From an uncultured Acidaminococcus sp. (lineage in GTDB: Bacteria; Bacillota; Negativicutes; Acidaminococcales; Acidaminococcaceae): 64,000 bases of DNA. The stretch lies in the NCBI GenBank assembly GCA_900538365.1, contig UPXT01000003.1, positions 1-64,000 on the forward strand, in the 5' to 3' direction. Positions 36,406 through 45,571 of this stretch are shown here, in pieces. Positions within the stretch are counted from its first letter, which is position 1. Each line of letters opens with the position of its first letter. Both the position numbers and the translations under genes were made by a program. The notes beneath the pieces were generated by a model. That model saw only the letters and a program-made list of their open reading frames with translations, was not told where the DNA came from and searched no databases.

Positions 36406-37314
36406 ATGAATGATGTACTGGACCCAATGGCAGAGCGTTTTCTTCGTTATTTGCGTGTGGAACGCAATGATTCCCCCAATACGATCCTGAACTACAAAGA
36501 TGACCTGTCTGCTTTTTCAGCGTTTTTGTCAGGCCGGGGAAAAGCCACTTGGCTTGAGGTATCCCTTCTTGATATCCGTTCGTATCTTGCTAAACTTCAT
36601 CGGGAGGAAAAAGCGAGACGGACCATTGCCCGTCGTATTTCTTCCCTGCGGTCCTTTTATCGGTACCTGATGCGGGAAGGCCTTACGGACAAGAATCCTT
36701 TTACTAAGGTCAAGACCCCAAAACTCGAAAAAAAGCTGCCTGTTTTTTTAGAAGAGTTCGAAATGAATCATCTCTTGGAACTGCCTGATCTTTCTACGGA
36801 ACTAGGTCAGCGGGACCGGGCACTTCTGGAATTCCTTTACTCAACAGGCTGCCGTGTGTCAGAACTTGTGGGACTGACTTTGACCCGTGTGGACCTATCC
36901 AATCGCTATGCCCTTCTTTTGGGGAAAGGCCGCAAGGAACGGATTGTTCCTTTAGGTCATCCTTGTGTTAGGGCCATGAACGATTATTTGACGGGAGCCC
37001 GGCGCACACTTATGGAAAAGTATGAAGTACCGTCCCATGACTTCATCTTTGTCAATCATCGGGGTACGCCCCTTACAGCGCGCAGTGTGAGACGTATCCT
37101 TGATCGCTATGTGGAGATGGCGTCCATCCAAAAACACGTCAGCCCCCATACGATCCGGCATACTTTTGCCACACATCTACTCGATCACGGAGCGGATCTG
37201 CGCTCCGTTCAAGAACTGCTTGGGCACGCAAGTTTATCAACAACGCAGATTTACACGCATGTCACGGCAGACCGAATTGCATCGGTGTATAAGAAACATC
37301 ATCCAAGAGCGTAA
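36406..37314 (+). CDS. xerC: Tyrosine recombinase XerC
   Basis: A 302-residue site-specific recombinase for chromosome dimer resolution at dif. The N-terminal core-binding domain (about 1-100) is followed by the catalytic domain with Arg150, Lys174, His248, Arg251, His274 and the nucleophile Tyr283; all are present. The ATG at 36406 follows GGGGGAGG; an upstream ATG at 36388 precedes that ribosome site and is unlikely. It is between trmFO and codY, as in B. subtilis, which supports XerC over an unrelated integrase. No dif site was found in the window. Confidence 0.93.
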   Translation: MNDVLDPMAERFLRYLRVERNDSPNTILNYKDDLSAFSAFLSGRGKATWLEVSLLDIRSYLAKLHREEKARRTIARRISSLRSFYRYLMREGLTDKNPFTKVKTPKLEKKLPVFLEEFEMNHLLELPDLSTELGQRDRALLEFLYSTGCRVSELVGLTLTRVDLSNRYALLLGKGRKERIVPLGHPCVRAMNDYLTGARRTLMEKYEVPSHDFIFVNHRGTPLTARSVRRILDRYVEMASIQKHVSPHTIRHTFATHLLDHGADLRSVQELLGHASLSTTQIYTHVTADRIASVYKKHHPRA

Positions 37315-37328
37315 TGGGAGGAGACAGC

Positions 37329-38105
37329 ATGCTGGCATTATTAGAAAAGACAAGAATGATCAACAAGCTTCTGCAGAATACGGAAGTCATCAGCTACAAA
37401 AAGATGGCCGAAGTCCTCAAGGACGTCATCAAGGCCAATATCTACATTGTTTCCAGTGAAGGTGAACTGCTTGGCTATTCAATCCTTGATGGATTTGAAT
37501 GTGAACTTATGATCAAGAAGGTCCTTGATGTTGGCCGGTTCCCTGAAAACTATGTAAAATGGCTGGAACAGATCCGTGAGACCTCTTCCAACTACCGACT
37601 GGTCAAGAATATGTGTGCTTTCAGCGATGATACGAAATGTCTTTTTGAAAGCAAATATACAACGGTTGTCCCCATCTTTGGGAATGGTGTCCGTCTGGGG
37701 ACGCTGATTCTCGGAAAATTCAAGAAGGAATTCATTGATTCCGATTTGCTCCTGTCAGAATATGCAGCCACTGTAATCGGCATGCAGCTGCTCCATGACA
37801 AGGCTGTACACATTGAGGAAGCCTCTCGTAAGAAGGCCATGGTCCAGATTGCTTTCTCGAATCTATCCTACAGTGAACTGGAAGCCATCTCTGAAATCCT
37901 GAAGGCTCTGCCGGGGGATGAAGGTCTTCTGGTGGCCAGTAAGATTGCCGACCAGGCGGGTATTACGCGCAGCGTCATCGTGAATGCCCTGCGTAAGTTT
38001 GAAAGCGCAGGCGTCCTCGAGACCGAATCCCTGGGGATGAAAGGGACCTACGTCCGTATCCTCAACGAATACCTGCGGGATGGTCTTAAAGAACATCGAA
38101 AATAA
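37329..38105 (+). CDS. codY: GTP-sensing transcriptional regulator CodY
   Basis: A 258-residue global regulator that represses many metabolic genes when branched-chain amino acids and GTP are plentiful. The GAF domain (about 1-155) starts LLEKTRMINKLLQ and has the effector-binding loop near residues 60-75. The winged helix-turn-helix at about 203-223 (ASKIADQAGITRSVIVNALR) is nearly identical to known CodY proteins. The start follows GGGAGGAG, 14 bases after xerC. In Bacilli the genes hslV and hslU usually lie between xerC and codY; here they are absent. A candidate target box lies before the prpF-like gene at 3123-3137. Confidence 0.97.
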   Translation: MLALLEKTRMINKLLQNTEVISYKKMAEVLKDVIKANIYIVSSEGELLGYSILDGFECELMIKKVLDVGRFPENYVKWLEQIRETSSNYRLVKNMCAFSDDTKCLFESKYTTVVPIFGNGVRLGTLILGKFKKEFIDSDLLLSEYAATVIGMQLLHDKAVHIEEASRKKAMVQIAFSNLSYSELEAISEILKALPGDEGLLVASKIADQAGITRSVIVNALRKFESAGVLETESLGMKGTYVRILNEYLRDGLKEHRK

Positions 38106-38110
38106 TTTGG

Positions 38111-38146
38111 ATCAAGGGTGCTGGTCTAGTCGGCACCCTTGATTTG
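38111..38146 (+). terminator. Hairpin terminator after codY
   Basis: ATCAAGGGTGC (38111-38121) pairs with GCACCCTTGAT (38133-38143). The T-tract is short. Confidence 0.75.
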
Positions 38147-38213
38147 TATCTTGAAAGGCAGCAGACAGTTTTGCGTCACGCTTCCTTATGTTGTTTCAGA
38201 AAGGAATATCATC

Positions 38214-38867
38214 ATGCTTTCCCTTGATGCAACCATTATCTACCGCATTCCGGCCCTCCTCATGGCCCTTACGGTTCACGAATATGCCCATGGTGCCATG
38301 AGCACGCATTTGGGTGACCCAACCCCTGGCGCACAGGGGCGCCTCACGATGAATCCTTTGGCCCACTTGGATATCATCGGGACCTTGGTCCTGCTCCTTG
38401 TCGGCTTTGGCTGGGCAAAACCGGTCGTGGTCGATTCCCGGTATTACCGGAACCCGCGACGTGACATGATGAAGGTGGCCCTTGCCGGACCCGTAGCCAA
38501 TTTATTTCTTTGTTTCCTGGCAATTTTATTGGATGGACTTTTCCTGCGTTATTTTGCCTCCCGAACATTTTACAGTGTCCATTTTTTCCTGCAGTGGCTT
38601 AGCCTGTACAATGTTTGGTTTGCCTTCTTTAATTTGGTGCCCATCCCACCTTTGGATGGATTCAAGGTCCTGAGCTATTTCTTATCGCCCAGTGTGCAAT
38701 ATCGCTATGCCAATCTTGTTGGGCCTTATTCTAACCTTATCTTGATTGTCCTGTGTTTTACAGGTATAATTGGAATCATCATCAGTCCTCTTGCAACGCT
38801 TTATCTTCGTTTGGCCAGTGAGGTCAGCTATCTTCTGCTGATACCCTTTGCCTTTTTCCTGCCATAA
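38214..38867 (+). CDS. Site-2 protease family (M50) membrane metalloprotease
   Basis: A 217-residue polytopic protein with the zinc motif HEYAH (22-26) in the first membrane helix, and NLVPIPPLDGFKVL later, which supplies the third (Asp) ligand. About five hydrophobic segments are visible. It belongs to the short M50 branch common in Firmicutes (YwhC-like), whose substrates are unknown; the longer RseP-type PDZ domain is missing. The ATG at 38214 has GAAAGGAA upstream; earlier in-frame starts lie too close to the codY terminator. Confidence 0.9.
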   Translation: MLSLDATIIYRIPALLMALTVHEYAHGAMSTHLGDPTPGAQGRLTMNPLAHLDIIGTLVLLLVGFGWAKPVVVDSRYYRNPRRDMMKVALAGPVANLFLCFLAILLDGLFLRYFASRTFYSVHFFLQWLSLYNVWFAFFNLVPIPPLDGFKVLSYFLSPSVQYRYANLVGPYSNLILIVLCFTGIIGIIISPLATLYLRLASEVSYLLLIPFAFFLP

Positions 38868-38917
38868 GGGAAGGCGGCTTTGCGTTACGGGGGACAGCTT
38901 GTGAGGGATTGCGTTTT

Positions 38918-39667
38918 ATGTCGGAAACCTTGACCGTCAAACTGCCTGATTTTGAAGGACCGCTGGACCTGCTTGTCCATCTCATAGAAAAAGATAAAGT
39001 CGACATCTATGATATTCCCATCGTATCCATTACGCAGCAGTATATCGCCTACATCAATGAAATGCAGGTTTATGACCTTGATATGGCAAGTGAGTTTCTC
39101 CTCATTGCAGCGATGCTGCTCCAAATCAAATCCCGTATGCTCCTGCCAAAGGATGATGCAGAGGAGGAAGAGGAGAACGATCCACGGAACATGCTCGTGG
39201 AAATGCTTGTCCTCTACCAAAAGTTCAAGAAAAGGGCTGGACTCCTTAGGGAATGCCTTATGGAATCCCGCCTTTTTGCTGTTCGCGCGCCTATGAAGCT
39301 GGATACAGGGACCCGAAAGATCAAGTCCTACACCATGGCCGATCTGCTGCGCACCCTGATTAACATGATTCCTGCTCCGGATGAGCGTCCGGCCGTTATT
39401 CCGCGACAGGAGTTCCATGTCCAGGACAAGATGGAAGAAGTCCTCCAGCTGTTGAGAAAAAAGCAAAATAATAACCAGAAGCTGGCTTTTACGGACTTTA
39501 TCCATTCAAGACATAATCGGAGTGAAACCATTGCAGCCTTTTTGGCTTTATTGGAACTGCTGCGCCTAAAGCAGATTTCCATTCAGCAGGAGGGCGCTTT
39601 TTCTCCCATTTATATTACAGAACGAAAGGAGACCGCTCATGGCGATATCGAAACTGGGACAGCTTGA
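38918..39667 (+). CDS. scpA: Segregation and condensation protein A
   Basis: A 249-residue kleisin subunit of the Smc-ScpAB condensin. The N-terminus VKLPDFEGPLDLLVHLIEKDKVDIYDIPI is diagnostic, and the C-terminal winged helix includes FLALLELLRLKQISIQQEGAF. It begins at ATG 38918 and overlaps scpB by 29 bases. The Smc gene itself is not in the window. Confidence 0.96.
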   Translation: MSETLTVKLPDFEGPLDLLVHLIEKDKVDIYDIPIVSITQQYIAYINEMQVYDLDMASEFLLIAAMLLQIKSRMLLPKDDAEEEEENDPRNMLVEMLVLYQKFKKRAGLLRECLMESRLFAVRAPMKLDTGTRKIKSYTMADLLRTLINMIPAPDERPAVIPRQEFHVQDKMEEVLQLLRKKQNNNQKLAFTDFIHSRHNRSETIAAFLALLELLRLKQISIQQEGAFSPIYITERKETAHGDIETGTA

Positions 39668-40250
39668 AGCCCTGCTTTTCGCCGCTGGTGATCCTCTATC
39701 CCTTGACCGGATAGCCAGTGCGCTCCATCTTTCACTGGAAGAAGCTGATGACCTGTTGAGCCTGCTTTCAAAGTCCTATCAGGAGGAAGATCGGGGCCTT
39801 ACCCTAAGGCGGGTCGCCGGGGGTGTGCAGGCGGTCACCAAAAAAGAGGCCATAGGTGTGATTCGAGATCTTTATGAAAAGCAGGAACAGAAGATTTCGA
39901 ATGCGGCCATGGAAACCCTCGCCATTGTGGCCTATAAACAGCCAGTTACAAAAAGTGAGATAGAAGCCATTCGTGGGGTCAAGGTCGATGGGGTCGTAAG
40001 TACCTTAACGGAAATGGAACTCATTATGGAAGTTGGCCGCAAGGAAGTCATGGGGCGGCCTATTTTATATGGCACGACAGAAAAGTTTCTTGTGACCTTT
40101 GGCCTTGAATCCCTCTCCGCGTTGCCAGAGCTGCCCGAAGAACTTCTGGACGGAGCCTTTGAAGGGCAGGAGACTGCTGACATAGGAAGAGATAAAGAAT
40201 CAGTGCATGAGGAAGGAGTACCCAGTCTGGAAGGGACGGGGCATGAATAA
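39639..40250 (+). CDS. scpB: Segregation and condensation protein B
   Basis: A 203-residue partner of ScpA with two winged-helix domains. The core LEALLFAAGDPLSLDRIA and the block AMETLAIVAYKQPVTKSEIEAIRGVKVDGVVSTL are family signatures, with an acidic C-terminal tail. The start lies within the end of scpA after AAAGGAG. The next gene begins directly after the stop. Confidence 0.96.
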   Translation: MAISKLGQLEALLFAAGDPLSLDRIASALHLSLEEADDLLSLLSKSYQEEDRGLTLRRVAGGVQAVTKKEAIGVIRDLYEKQEQKISNAAMETLAIVAYKQPVTKSEIEAIRGVKVDGVVSTLTEMELIMEVGRKEVMGRPILYGTTEKFLVTFGLESLSALPELPEELLDGAFEGQETADIGRDKESVHEEGVPSLEGTGHE

Positions 40251-40991
40251 ATGACGGAAGTACAAGTGGAACGGCTGCAGAAGGTGATGGCAGCCTCTGG
40301 CGTTGCAAGCCGCCGGGAATGTGAAAAGATCATCCTGCAAGGACGGGTATCCGTAAATGGTAGCCCCGTATTGGAACTGGGGACAAGGGTTTCTCCTACG
40401 GACAGGATCCTCATTGACGGGCGTCCCTTGCGTAAGGAAAGGCACCGTTATTTTCTGCTCAATAAACCGCCTGCTGTCATGACAACCATGAAGGACCCGA
40501 GAGGCCGCAGGACGGTTGCCGAACTGATGGAAAAAGAGCGTGAACGCATCTATCCCGTGGGCCGTTTAGATTTTATGACGGAGGGCCTTCTCATCATGAC
40601 GAATGATGGAGCTTTGGCCCAGGGGATGACCCATCCCAGTTATCATATCAATAAGACCTATGAAGTCGTTGTAGACGGGCACGTTGAAGAAGAAAAGCTG
40701 GACCGGCTGAGGGCGGGAATCCGTCTGCGTGATGGGATGACAGCCCCTGCCCTCGTTGAAGTCAAGCGCTATGATTCCCGGCATGATCAGTCAATTTTTG
40801 AAGTGACCATTCACGAAGGACGCAACCGCCAAGTACGGCGTATGTGCGAAGCCATTGGCTATCCTGTGAGGAAGCTCAAACGGACCCAGGTCGCATTCCT
40901 TTCCTTGCAGGGTGTCAAAAAAGGGGCCTATCGTGAATTGACAGAAGAAGAAGTCCTGCATTTGAAGAAACTGGTGATGCATCATGAATAA
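40251..40991 (+). CDS. rluB: RluB-like rRNA pseudouridine synthase
   Basis: A 246-residue pseudouridine synthase expected to modify 23S rRNA. An S4 RNA-binding domain (about 5-60: RLQKVMAASGVASRRECEKII) precedes the RsuA-type catalytic domain with YPVGRLDFMTEGLLIMTNDG, where Asp is the nucleophile, and GRNRQVRRMCEAIGYPV. It begins immediately after scpB, an arrangement conserved in Firmicutes. The symbol follows the B. subtilis convention. Confidence 0.92.
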   Translation: MTEVQVERLQKVMAASGVASRRECEKIILQGRVSVNGSPVLELGTRVSPTDRILIDGRPLRKERHRYFLLNKPPAVMTTMKDPRGRRTVAELMEKERERIYPVGRLDFMTEGLLIMTNDGALAQGMTHPSYHINKTYEVVVDGHVEEEKLDRLRAGIRLRDGMTAPALVEVKRYDSRHDQSIFEVTIHEGRNRQVRRMCEAIGYPVRKLKRTQVAFLSLQGVKKGAYRELTEEEVLHLKKLVMHHE

Positions 40992-42228
40992 GGTCATTGT
41001 CATTGGCGGCGGGGCAGCGGGTCTTTTAGCCGCAATCTCCGCAGCCCAGATGGGAGCCGACGTGACCATCCTGGAGCGGATGGAAAGGGCTGGACGAAAG
41101 CTCATGATCACGGGAAAGGGACGCTGCAACATCACCAATCACTGCACGATGGATGAGATGATTGCCCATATCCCTGGTAATGGCAAGTTTCTTTTCGGTG
41201 CCTTTCATCGCTTTACCAATGAAGATATGATTGCCCTTTTGGAAAGCCATGGATTAAAGACCAAAGTGGAGCGGGGAGGCCGCGTCTTTCCCCAAAGCGA
41301 TAAAGCCGCCGATGTGGTCCGGACCCTGGAAGGAATCCTTTATGGGCTGGGCGGAAAAATCCTCTTCCACCGCCGGATTACACGGCTGATCTGTCAAGAC
41401 GGCAAGGTGAGGGCCGTCTATGATACGGATGGCCGTTCCTATGAAGCCGATGCTTTTATCCTTGCTGCAGGGGGCGCTTCCTATCCGCGGACCGGATCAA
41501 CCGGTGACGGCTATGACCTTGCTCGGCAGGCCGGCCACACCATTATTGCGCCAAGTCCTGCGTTAGTTCCCCTAACTTGCGACCTCGGGGACATGAAGGC
41601 CCTTCAAGGTCTGTCCCTGCGCAATGTTGAAGCTTCCCTTTGGGACAAAGGAAAACAAGTGGGGAAGGAATTTGGCGAAATGCTCTTTACCCATTTTGGG
41701 GTCAGCGGACCCATTATTCTCACCCTTTCCCGAGACGCGGCGCGTTATTTCAAGTCCCATCCCCAAGGCTTTTTGGATCTTTCCATCGATTTCAAGCCTG
41801 CCCTTACCCGGGACCAGCTTGATGCACGGCTGCAGCGGGATTTTCAGAAATACAGCCGCAAAGCCCTCAAAGCGGGCATGCATGACTTGCTGCCCCAGGC
41901 CCTTATCCCCTTTGTCATAGAAGAGGCCTGTCTGACTCCTGAGCAGCCTGTCAATCAACTGACACGCAAGGAACGCCTTCGTCTTGCTGATGTCCTCAAG
42001 AACTTTCCCCTTCCCGTTACGGGGACGCGCCCTCTTGAAGAAGCCATCGTTACAAGCGGCGGCGTAAGCATCAAGGAAATTTCACCGTCGACCTTTGCTT
42101 CCAAGCTTTACCCAAATCTCTTTTTTGCGGGTGAAGTCATGGATGTAGATGGCTATACAGGCGGCTACAATCTGCAGGCTGCCTTTTCCTCCGGTTATGT
42201 GGCAGGAAAAGAAGCAGCTGAACTTTGA
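40984..42228 (+). CDS. NAD(P)/FAD-dependent oxidoreductase of the YhiN/HI0933 family
   Basis: A 414-residue flavoprotein. The N-terminal dinucleotide motif VIGGGAAGLLAAISAAQMGADV (about 5-26) and KLMITGKGRCNITN are family signatures, as are GGASYPRTGSTGDGY and the C-terminal FAGEVMDVDGYTGGYNLQAAFSSG. The reaction is unknown. It overlaps rluB by 8 bases and leads into cmk. Confidence 0.9.
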   Translation: MNKVIVIGGGAAGLLAAISAAQMGADVTILERMERAGRKLMITGKGRCNITNHCTMDEMIAHIPGNGKFLFGAFHRFTNEDMIALLESHGLKTKVERGGRVFPQSDKAADVVRTLEGILYGLGGKILFHRRITRLICQDGKVRAVYDTDGRSYEADAFILAAGGASYPRTGSTGDGYDLARQAGHTIIAPSPALVPLTCDLGDMKALQGLSLRNVEASLWDKGKQVGKEFGEMLFTHFGVSGPIILTLSRDAARYFKSHPQGFLDLSIDFKPALTRDQLDARLQRDFQKYSRKALKAGMHDLLPQALIPFVIEEACLTPEQPVNQLTRKERLRLADVLKNFPLPVTGTRPLEEAIVTSGGVSIKEISPSTFASKLYPNLFFAGEVMDVDGYTGGYNLQAAFSSGYVAGKEAAEL

Positions 42229-42242
42229 AAAGAGGAATGACA

Positions 42243-42908
42243 TTGAAAAAAATCATCATTGCTATAGATGGCCCTGCTGGAGCGGGGAAAAGCACGATTG
42301 CCAGGAAAGTTGCTGCCAGACTTGGTTATGCCTATATCGATACAGGGGCTATGTATCGCGCCGTGACCCTTTCCTGCCTAATGGCCGGATTTTCTCTTAC
42401 AGAAGCGGCAGCTGACCAAATGGCTCAGCATATCAAGATTTCTTTCAGTTATGAAGATGGCCGAAATAAGGTCTATCTCAATGATAAAGAAGTCACTGAT
42501 GCCATTCGTAGCCTTGACGTTTCCCAGAATGTTTCGCGCGTCAGTGCCTATGGCGGCGTTCGCAAAGCGATGGTTGCTCAGCAGCGGGAGATGGGAAAGG
42601 CCGGTGGGATTGTTATGGATGGACGTGATATTGGCACTGTCGTCTTCCCTCAGGCCCAGCTTAAGATCTTTTTGACGGCTTCCGTGGAAGAACGGGCTCG
42701 CCGGCGCTTTGAGGAAATCAAGGAAAAAGGAGAGATTGTTTCTTTGGACGACCTTAAAAAGAGAATCATTGAGCGGGATCGTTTGGACGAGACAAGGGCG
42801 ATTTCTCCCCTTAAAAAGGCAAAGGACGCAGTGCTTATCGATTCTACACAGATGTCCATCGAGGATGTCACGGAAACAATCCTGTCCTTGGCCCAAAAGG
42901 AGAGATGA
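42243..42908 (+). CDS. cmk: Cytidylate kinase
   Basis: A 221-residue CMP/dCMP kinase. The P-loop GPAGAGKST is at residues 10-18, MDGRDIGTVVFPQA is a family motif, and ERDRLDETRAISPLKKAKDAV lies near the C-terminus. The ribosome site AGAGGA (42231-42236) is six bases ahead of TTG 42243, so this is the preferred start; the ATG at 42237 abuts the ribosome site. It overlaps plsC by 4 bases, part of the conserved cmk-plsC-ispH run. Confidence 0.95.
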   Translation: MKKIIIAIDGPAGAGKSTIARKVAARLGYAYIDTGAMYRAVTLSCLMAGFSLTEAAADQMAQHIKISFSYEDGRNKVYLNDKEVTDAIRSLDVSQNVSRVSAYGGVRKAMVAQQREMGKAGGIVMDGRDIGTVVFPQAQLKIFLTASVEERARRRFEEIKEKGEIVSLDDLKKRIIERDRLDETRAISPLKKAKDAVLIDSTQMSIEDVTETILSLAQKER

Positions 42909-43510
42909 AGCTCATGTGGTACCGATTTGTACAGCTGCTTTTTAGGGTGCTGTTTTCCTTCCTTTTCCGTCTAGAGACCATTGGCCGGGAAAACATCCCC
43001 CACGAAGGGCCTGTTGTCATCGCCTCAAATCATGTCAGCCTCTTGGATCCACCCATGATTGGGACGGCGGCTTCTAGGCCCATTCACTTTATGGCCAAAT
43101 CCGAACTTTTTGTTCCTGTCTTAGGAAGGATTTACCGCTCTTTAGGCGCTTTCCCGGTCCACCGCGGGGCCGCTGACACCCACGCCATACGCCACGCTTT
43201 GAAGCTTCTCAAAGAGCATAAGGTCCTTGGCATTTTTCCGGAAGGACACAGGATCCGGACGGGAAAGCTTGGAAAAGCAGAACCTGGTGCCATGGCCATT
43301 GCCATCAAGGGGAAGGCACAAGTGGTCCCAACAGCTATCCTGGGATCCAACCTGGGAGCACAAAAAGGCTTCTGGCCCCATATCAAAGTTGTTTTTGGTC
43401 AACCTATTTCTGTTTTTGGGGCTGAAGGCGGTAAAAAAGATACGGAAGCCTTTACCGAGGAACTGATGGGTGAAATTGCCCGTCTCATCAAGGAAAATGG
43501 GGGCGTTTGA
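42905..43510 (+). CDS. plsC: 1-acyl-sn-glycerol-3-phosphate acyltransferase
   Basis: A 201-residue membrane-associated enzyme that makes phosphatidic acid from lysophosphatidic acid. The catalytic HxxxxD motif is NHVSLLD (His43, Asp48), and FPEG (111-114) with the following His-Arg binds the glycerol phosphate. A hydrophobic N-terminal stretch (about 5-22) anchors it. It is coupled to cmk and ends just before the ispH fusion. Confidence 0.93.
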   Translation: MKLMWYRFVQLLFRVLFSFLFRLETIGRENIPHEGPVVIASNHVSLLDPPMIGTAASRPIHFMAKSELFVPVLGRIYRSLGAFPVHRGAADTHAIRHALKLLKEHKVLGIFPEGHRIRTGKLGKAEPGAMAIAIKGKAQVVPTAILGSNLGAQKGFWPHIKVVFGQPISVFGAEGGKKDTEAFTEELMGEIARLIKENGGV

Positions 43511-43513
43511 GCC

Positions 43514-45556
43514 ATGCAGATCATCGTTGCGGAACCCTGTGGATTTTGTTATGGAGTAAAACGTGCGATAGACATTGCACAAATGAACGTAAAAGGATAT
43601 AATACTAGTATTGCCACCCTAGGTGAAATTGTTCATAACCCTCGGGTTGTGGAATCGCTTGCGCAAAAAGGTGTACAATGCAAGGAAACACTGGCCGGTT
43701 TTTCTGCTGGTGATACGGTTATCTTTCGGTCCCATGGTGCAGCCCCTCAAGTTTATGAGGAAGCAGAGCAAAAAGGACTTAAGATCATTGATGCCACTTG
43801 CCCCCATGTGCGAAAAGCACAAATGACAGCCGCCGCTTTTTCTAAGGAAGGTCGATTTGTCATCATCATTGGGGAGAAGCGTCATCCTGAGGTGCAAAGT
43901 ATCAAGGCTTGGGCAGGTAAGGATTCTCTGGTCATCGAAACAGAAGATGATGTGGAATCTCTTCCTGTAAGAGATAAGTTTGGCGTAGTGAGCCAGACGA
44001 CTTTTGAGGCAGGGAAGTTTAACCTTCTGCTTCATCTGTCGCAGGAGAAACGATCTGGTGACTACAAGGTGGAAAGAACCATCTGTACAGCCACTGCTGA
44101 ACGGCAGGAAGCAGCAAGGAAGCTTGCTGGAAGCTGTGACGCGTTCTTTGTCTTTGGCGGGAAAAACAGTGCCAACACACGCCATTTGGCGGAGCTTGCA
44201 CAACCCATCAATCCGCGAACCTATCTTTTACAGGACGCTAGTGAGATTACCTTATCCATGCTTGCCGGAGCAGAAAAAATTGGCATTACTGCTGGTGCAT
44301 CTACACCGCAGGAAATTATTGAGGAGGCTATTGTAGCTATGGAAACGATGGAAGAACTGTTGGGACAAGAAGAAAGCATGAAACTGCACATTGGTATGAT
44401 CGTAGAGGGCACGGTCATCGACGTAACTAAAGATGAAGTGGTTGTTAACTTTGGTTACCAGAGCGAAGGTTCCGTACCTTTTGACCAATGGGTTCAGGGT
44501 GGTACCAAGGAAACCGTCGCTCCCACTGTAAATAAAGGCGATAAGGTCACGCTGAAAGTCATTGCCAGCGAAAACCAGGATGGTCTCGTTGTTCTTTCCA
44601 AGACGAGAGCTGAAGCTGACCAGGCTTGGCTGAAACTGCCGGAAGAATTCACGGATGAAAAGAAAGTTGTTACCGTTAAGGGCCTGCGTGCTGTCAAAGG
44701 CGGCCTGACCGTTGCCTATGAAGGCTTGACGGGCTTCATTCCTGCTTCTCACCTTGATCTTAGACATGTGGATGATGTCAAGGAATATGAAGGCAAGGAA
44801 CTTGAAGTTTCCCTTCTTGAAATCAACCCTGAAAAGAAACGTCTTGTCTTCTCCCGCAGAAATGTCCTGAGAGAAGAACGTGCTGCCAGAAACGCAGCCT
44901 ATAAGGAAGAACGCGCTCGTCGTGAAGAAGAACGCAAGGAAGCCATGGATAAGGCTTTTGAAACCTTCCATGAAGGTGAAACTGTTGAAGGGACGATTCG
45001 GAGCATTGTTGATTTCGGCATGTTCGTTGAAATCGCACCTTTCGTTCAGGGTCTTGTCCATATCTCTGAAATTTCTTGGGATCGTAGCGTCAAACCGGCT
45101 GATCTTTACAAAGTCGGTGACAAAGTTGAGGTCTATATCAAAGGTCTCGACGCTGAAAAAGGTCGCATCAGCCTTTCTGTCAAAGCTCTCCAGGAAGATC
45201 CTTGGCAGGCTGCCGCAAAGAATATCCATGTCGGTGACATCGTTACCGGTACGGTCCTTCGCTTCCTTCCCTTCGGTGCAATTATCAAATTGAACGATAA
45301 AAACGAAGGCATGATCCACATCTCCGAAATTTCCGAACAGCGTATCGAAAAACCGGAAGATGTTCTGGAAGTTGGTCAGGAAGTCAAGGTCAAGGTTCTG
45401 CGTGTTGACACGGAACATAAGAAGATTGCCCTCAGCATCACCAAAGCAAAGGAAGATGCTGAAAAGGCTGAAATGAGCCAGTACCTTGGCAAAAAAGGCG
45501 CCCTCTCCCAGGATTTGGGCGAAAAACTCGCTGAGGTTGAAAACGAAGCCAACTAA
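43514..45556 (+). CDS. ispH: Fused IspH-ribosomal protein S1
   Basis: A 680-residue bifunctional protein. Residues 1 to about 285 are 4-hydroxy-3-methylbut-2-enyl diphosphate reductase, the last step of the MEP isoprenoid pathway; its 4Fe-4S cysteines are Cys12 (EPCGFCYGVKRA), the Cys in DATCPHVRK and the Cys in RTICTATAERQ. From residue 289 there are four S1 RNA-binding repeats, the third and fourth most regular (GTIRSIVDFGMFVEI, GTVLRFLPFGAIIKL), like RpsA. Such fusions are known from Clostridia and Negativicutes. Codon choice seems to change toward T-ending Gly, Val and Arg codons in the S1 half, as in highly expressed genes. An internal ATG at 44378 lies right at the joint but has only a weak ribosome site. 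Confidence 0.95.
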   Translation: MQIIVAEPCGFCYGVKRAIDIAQMNVKGYNTSIATLGEIVHNPRVVESLAQKGVQCKETLAGFSAGDTVIFRSHGAAPQVYEEAEQKGLKIIDATCPHVRKAQMTAAAFSKEGRFVIIIGEKRHPEVQSIKAWAGKDSLVIETEDDVESLPVRDKFGVVSQTTFEAGKFNLLLHLSQEKRSGDYKVERTICTATAERQEAARKLAGSCDAFFVFGGKNSANTRHLAELAQPINPRTYLLQDASEITLSMLAGAEKIGITAGASTPQEIIEEAIVAMETMEELLGQEESMKLHIGMIVEGTVIDVTKDEVVVNFGYQSEGSVPFDQWVQGGTKETVAPTVNKGDKVTLKVIASENQDGLVVLSKTRAEADQAWLKLPEEFTDEKKVVTVKGLRAVKGGLTVAYEGLTGFIPASHLDLRHVDDVKEYEGKELEVSLLEINPEKKRLVFSRRNVLREERAARNAAYKEERARREEERKEAMDKAFETFHEGETVEGTIRSIVDFGMFVEIAPFVQGLVHISEISWDRSVKPADLYKVGDKVEVYIKGLDAEKGRISLSVKALQEDPWQAAAKNIHVGDIVTGTVLRFLPFGAIIKLNDKNEGMIHISEISEQRIEKPEDVLEVGQEVKVKVLRVDTEHKKIALSITKAKEDAEKAEMSQYLGKKGALSQDLGEKLAEVENEAN

Positions 45557-45571
45557 TTAAAGGAGTCTCCA

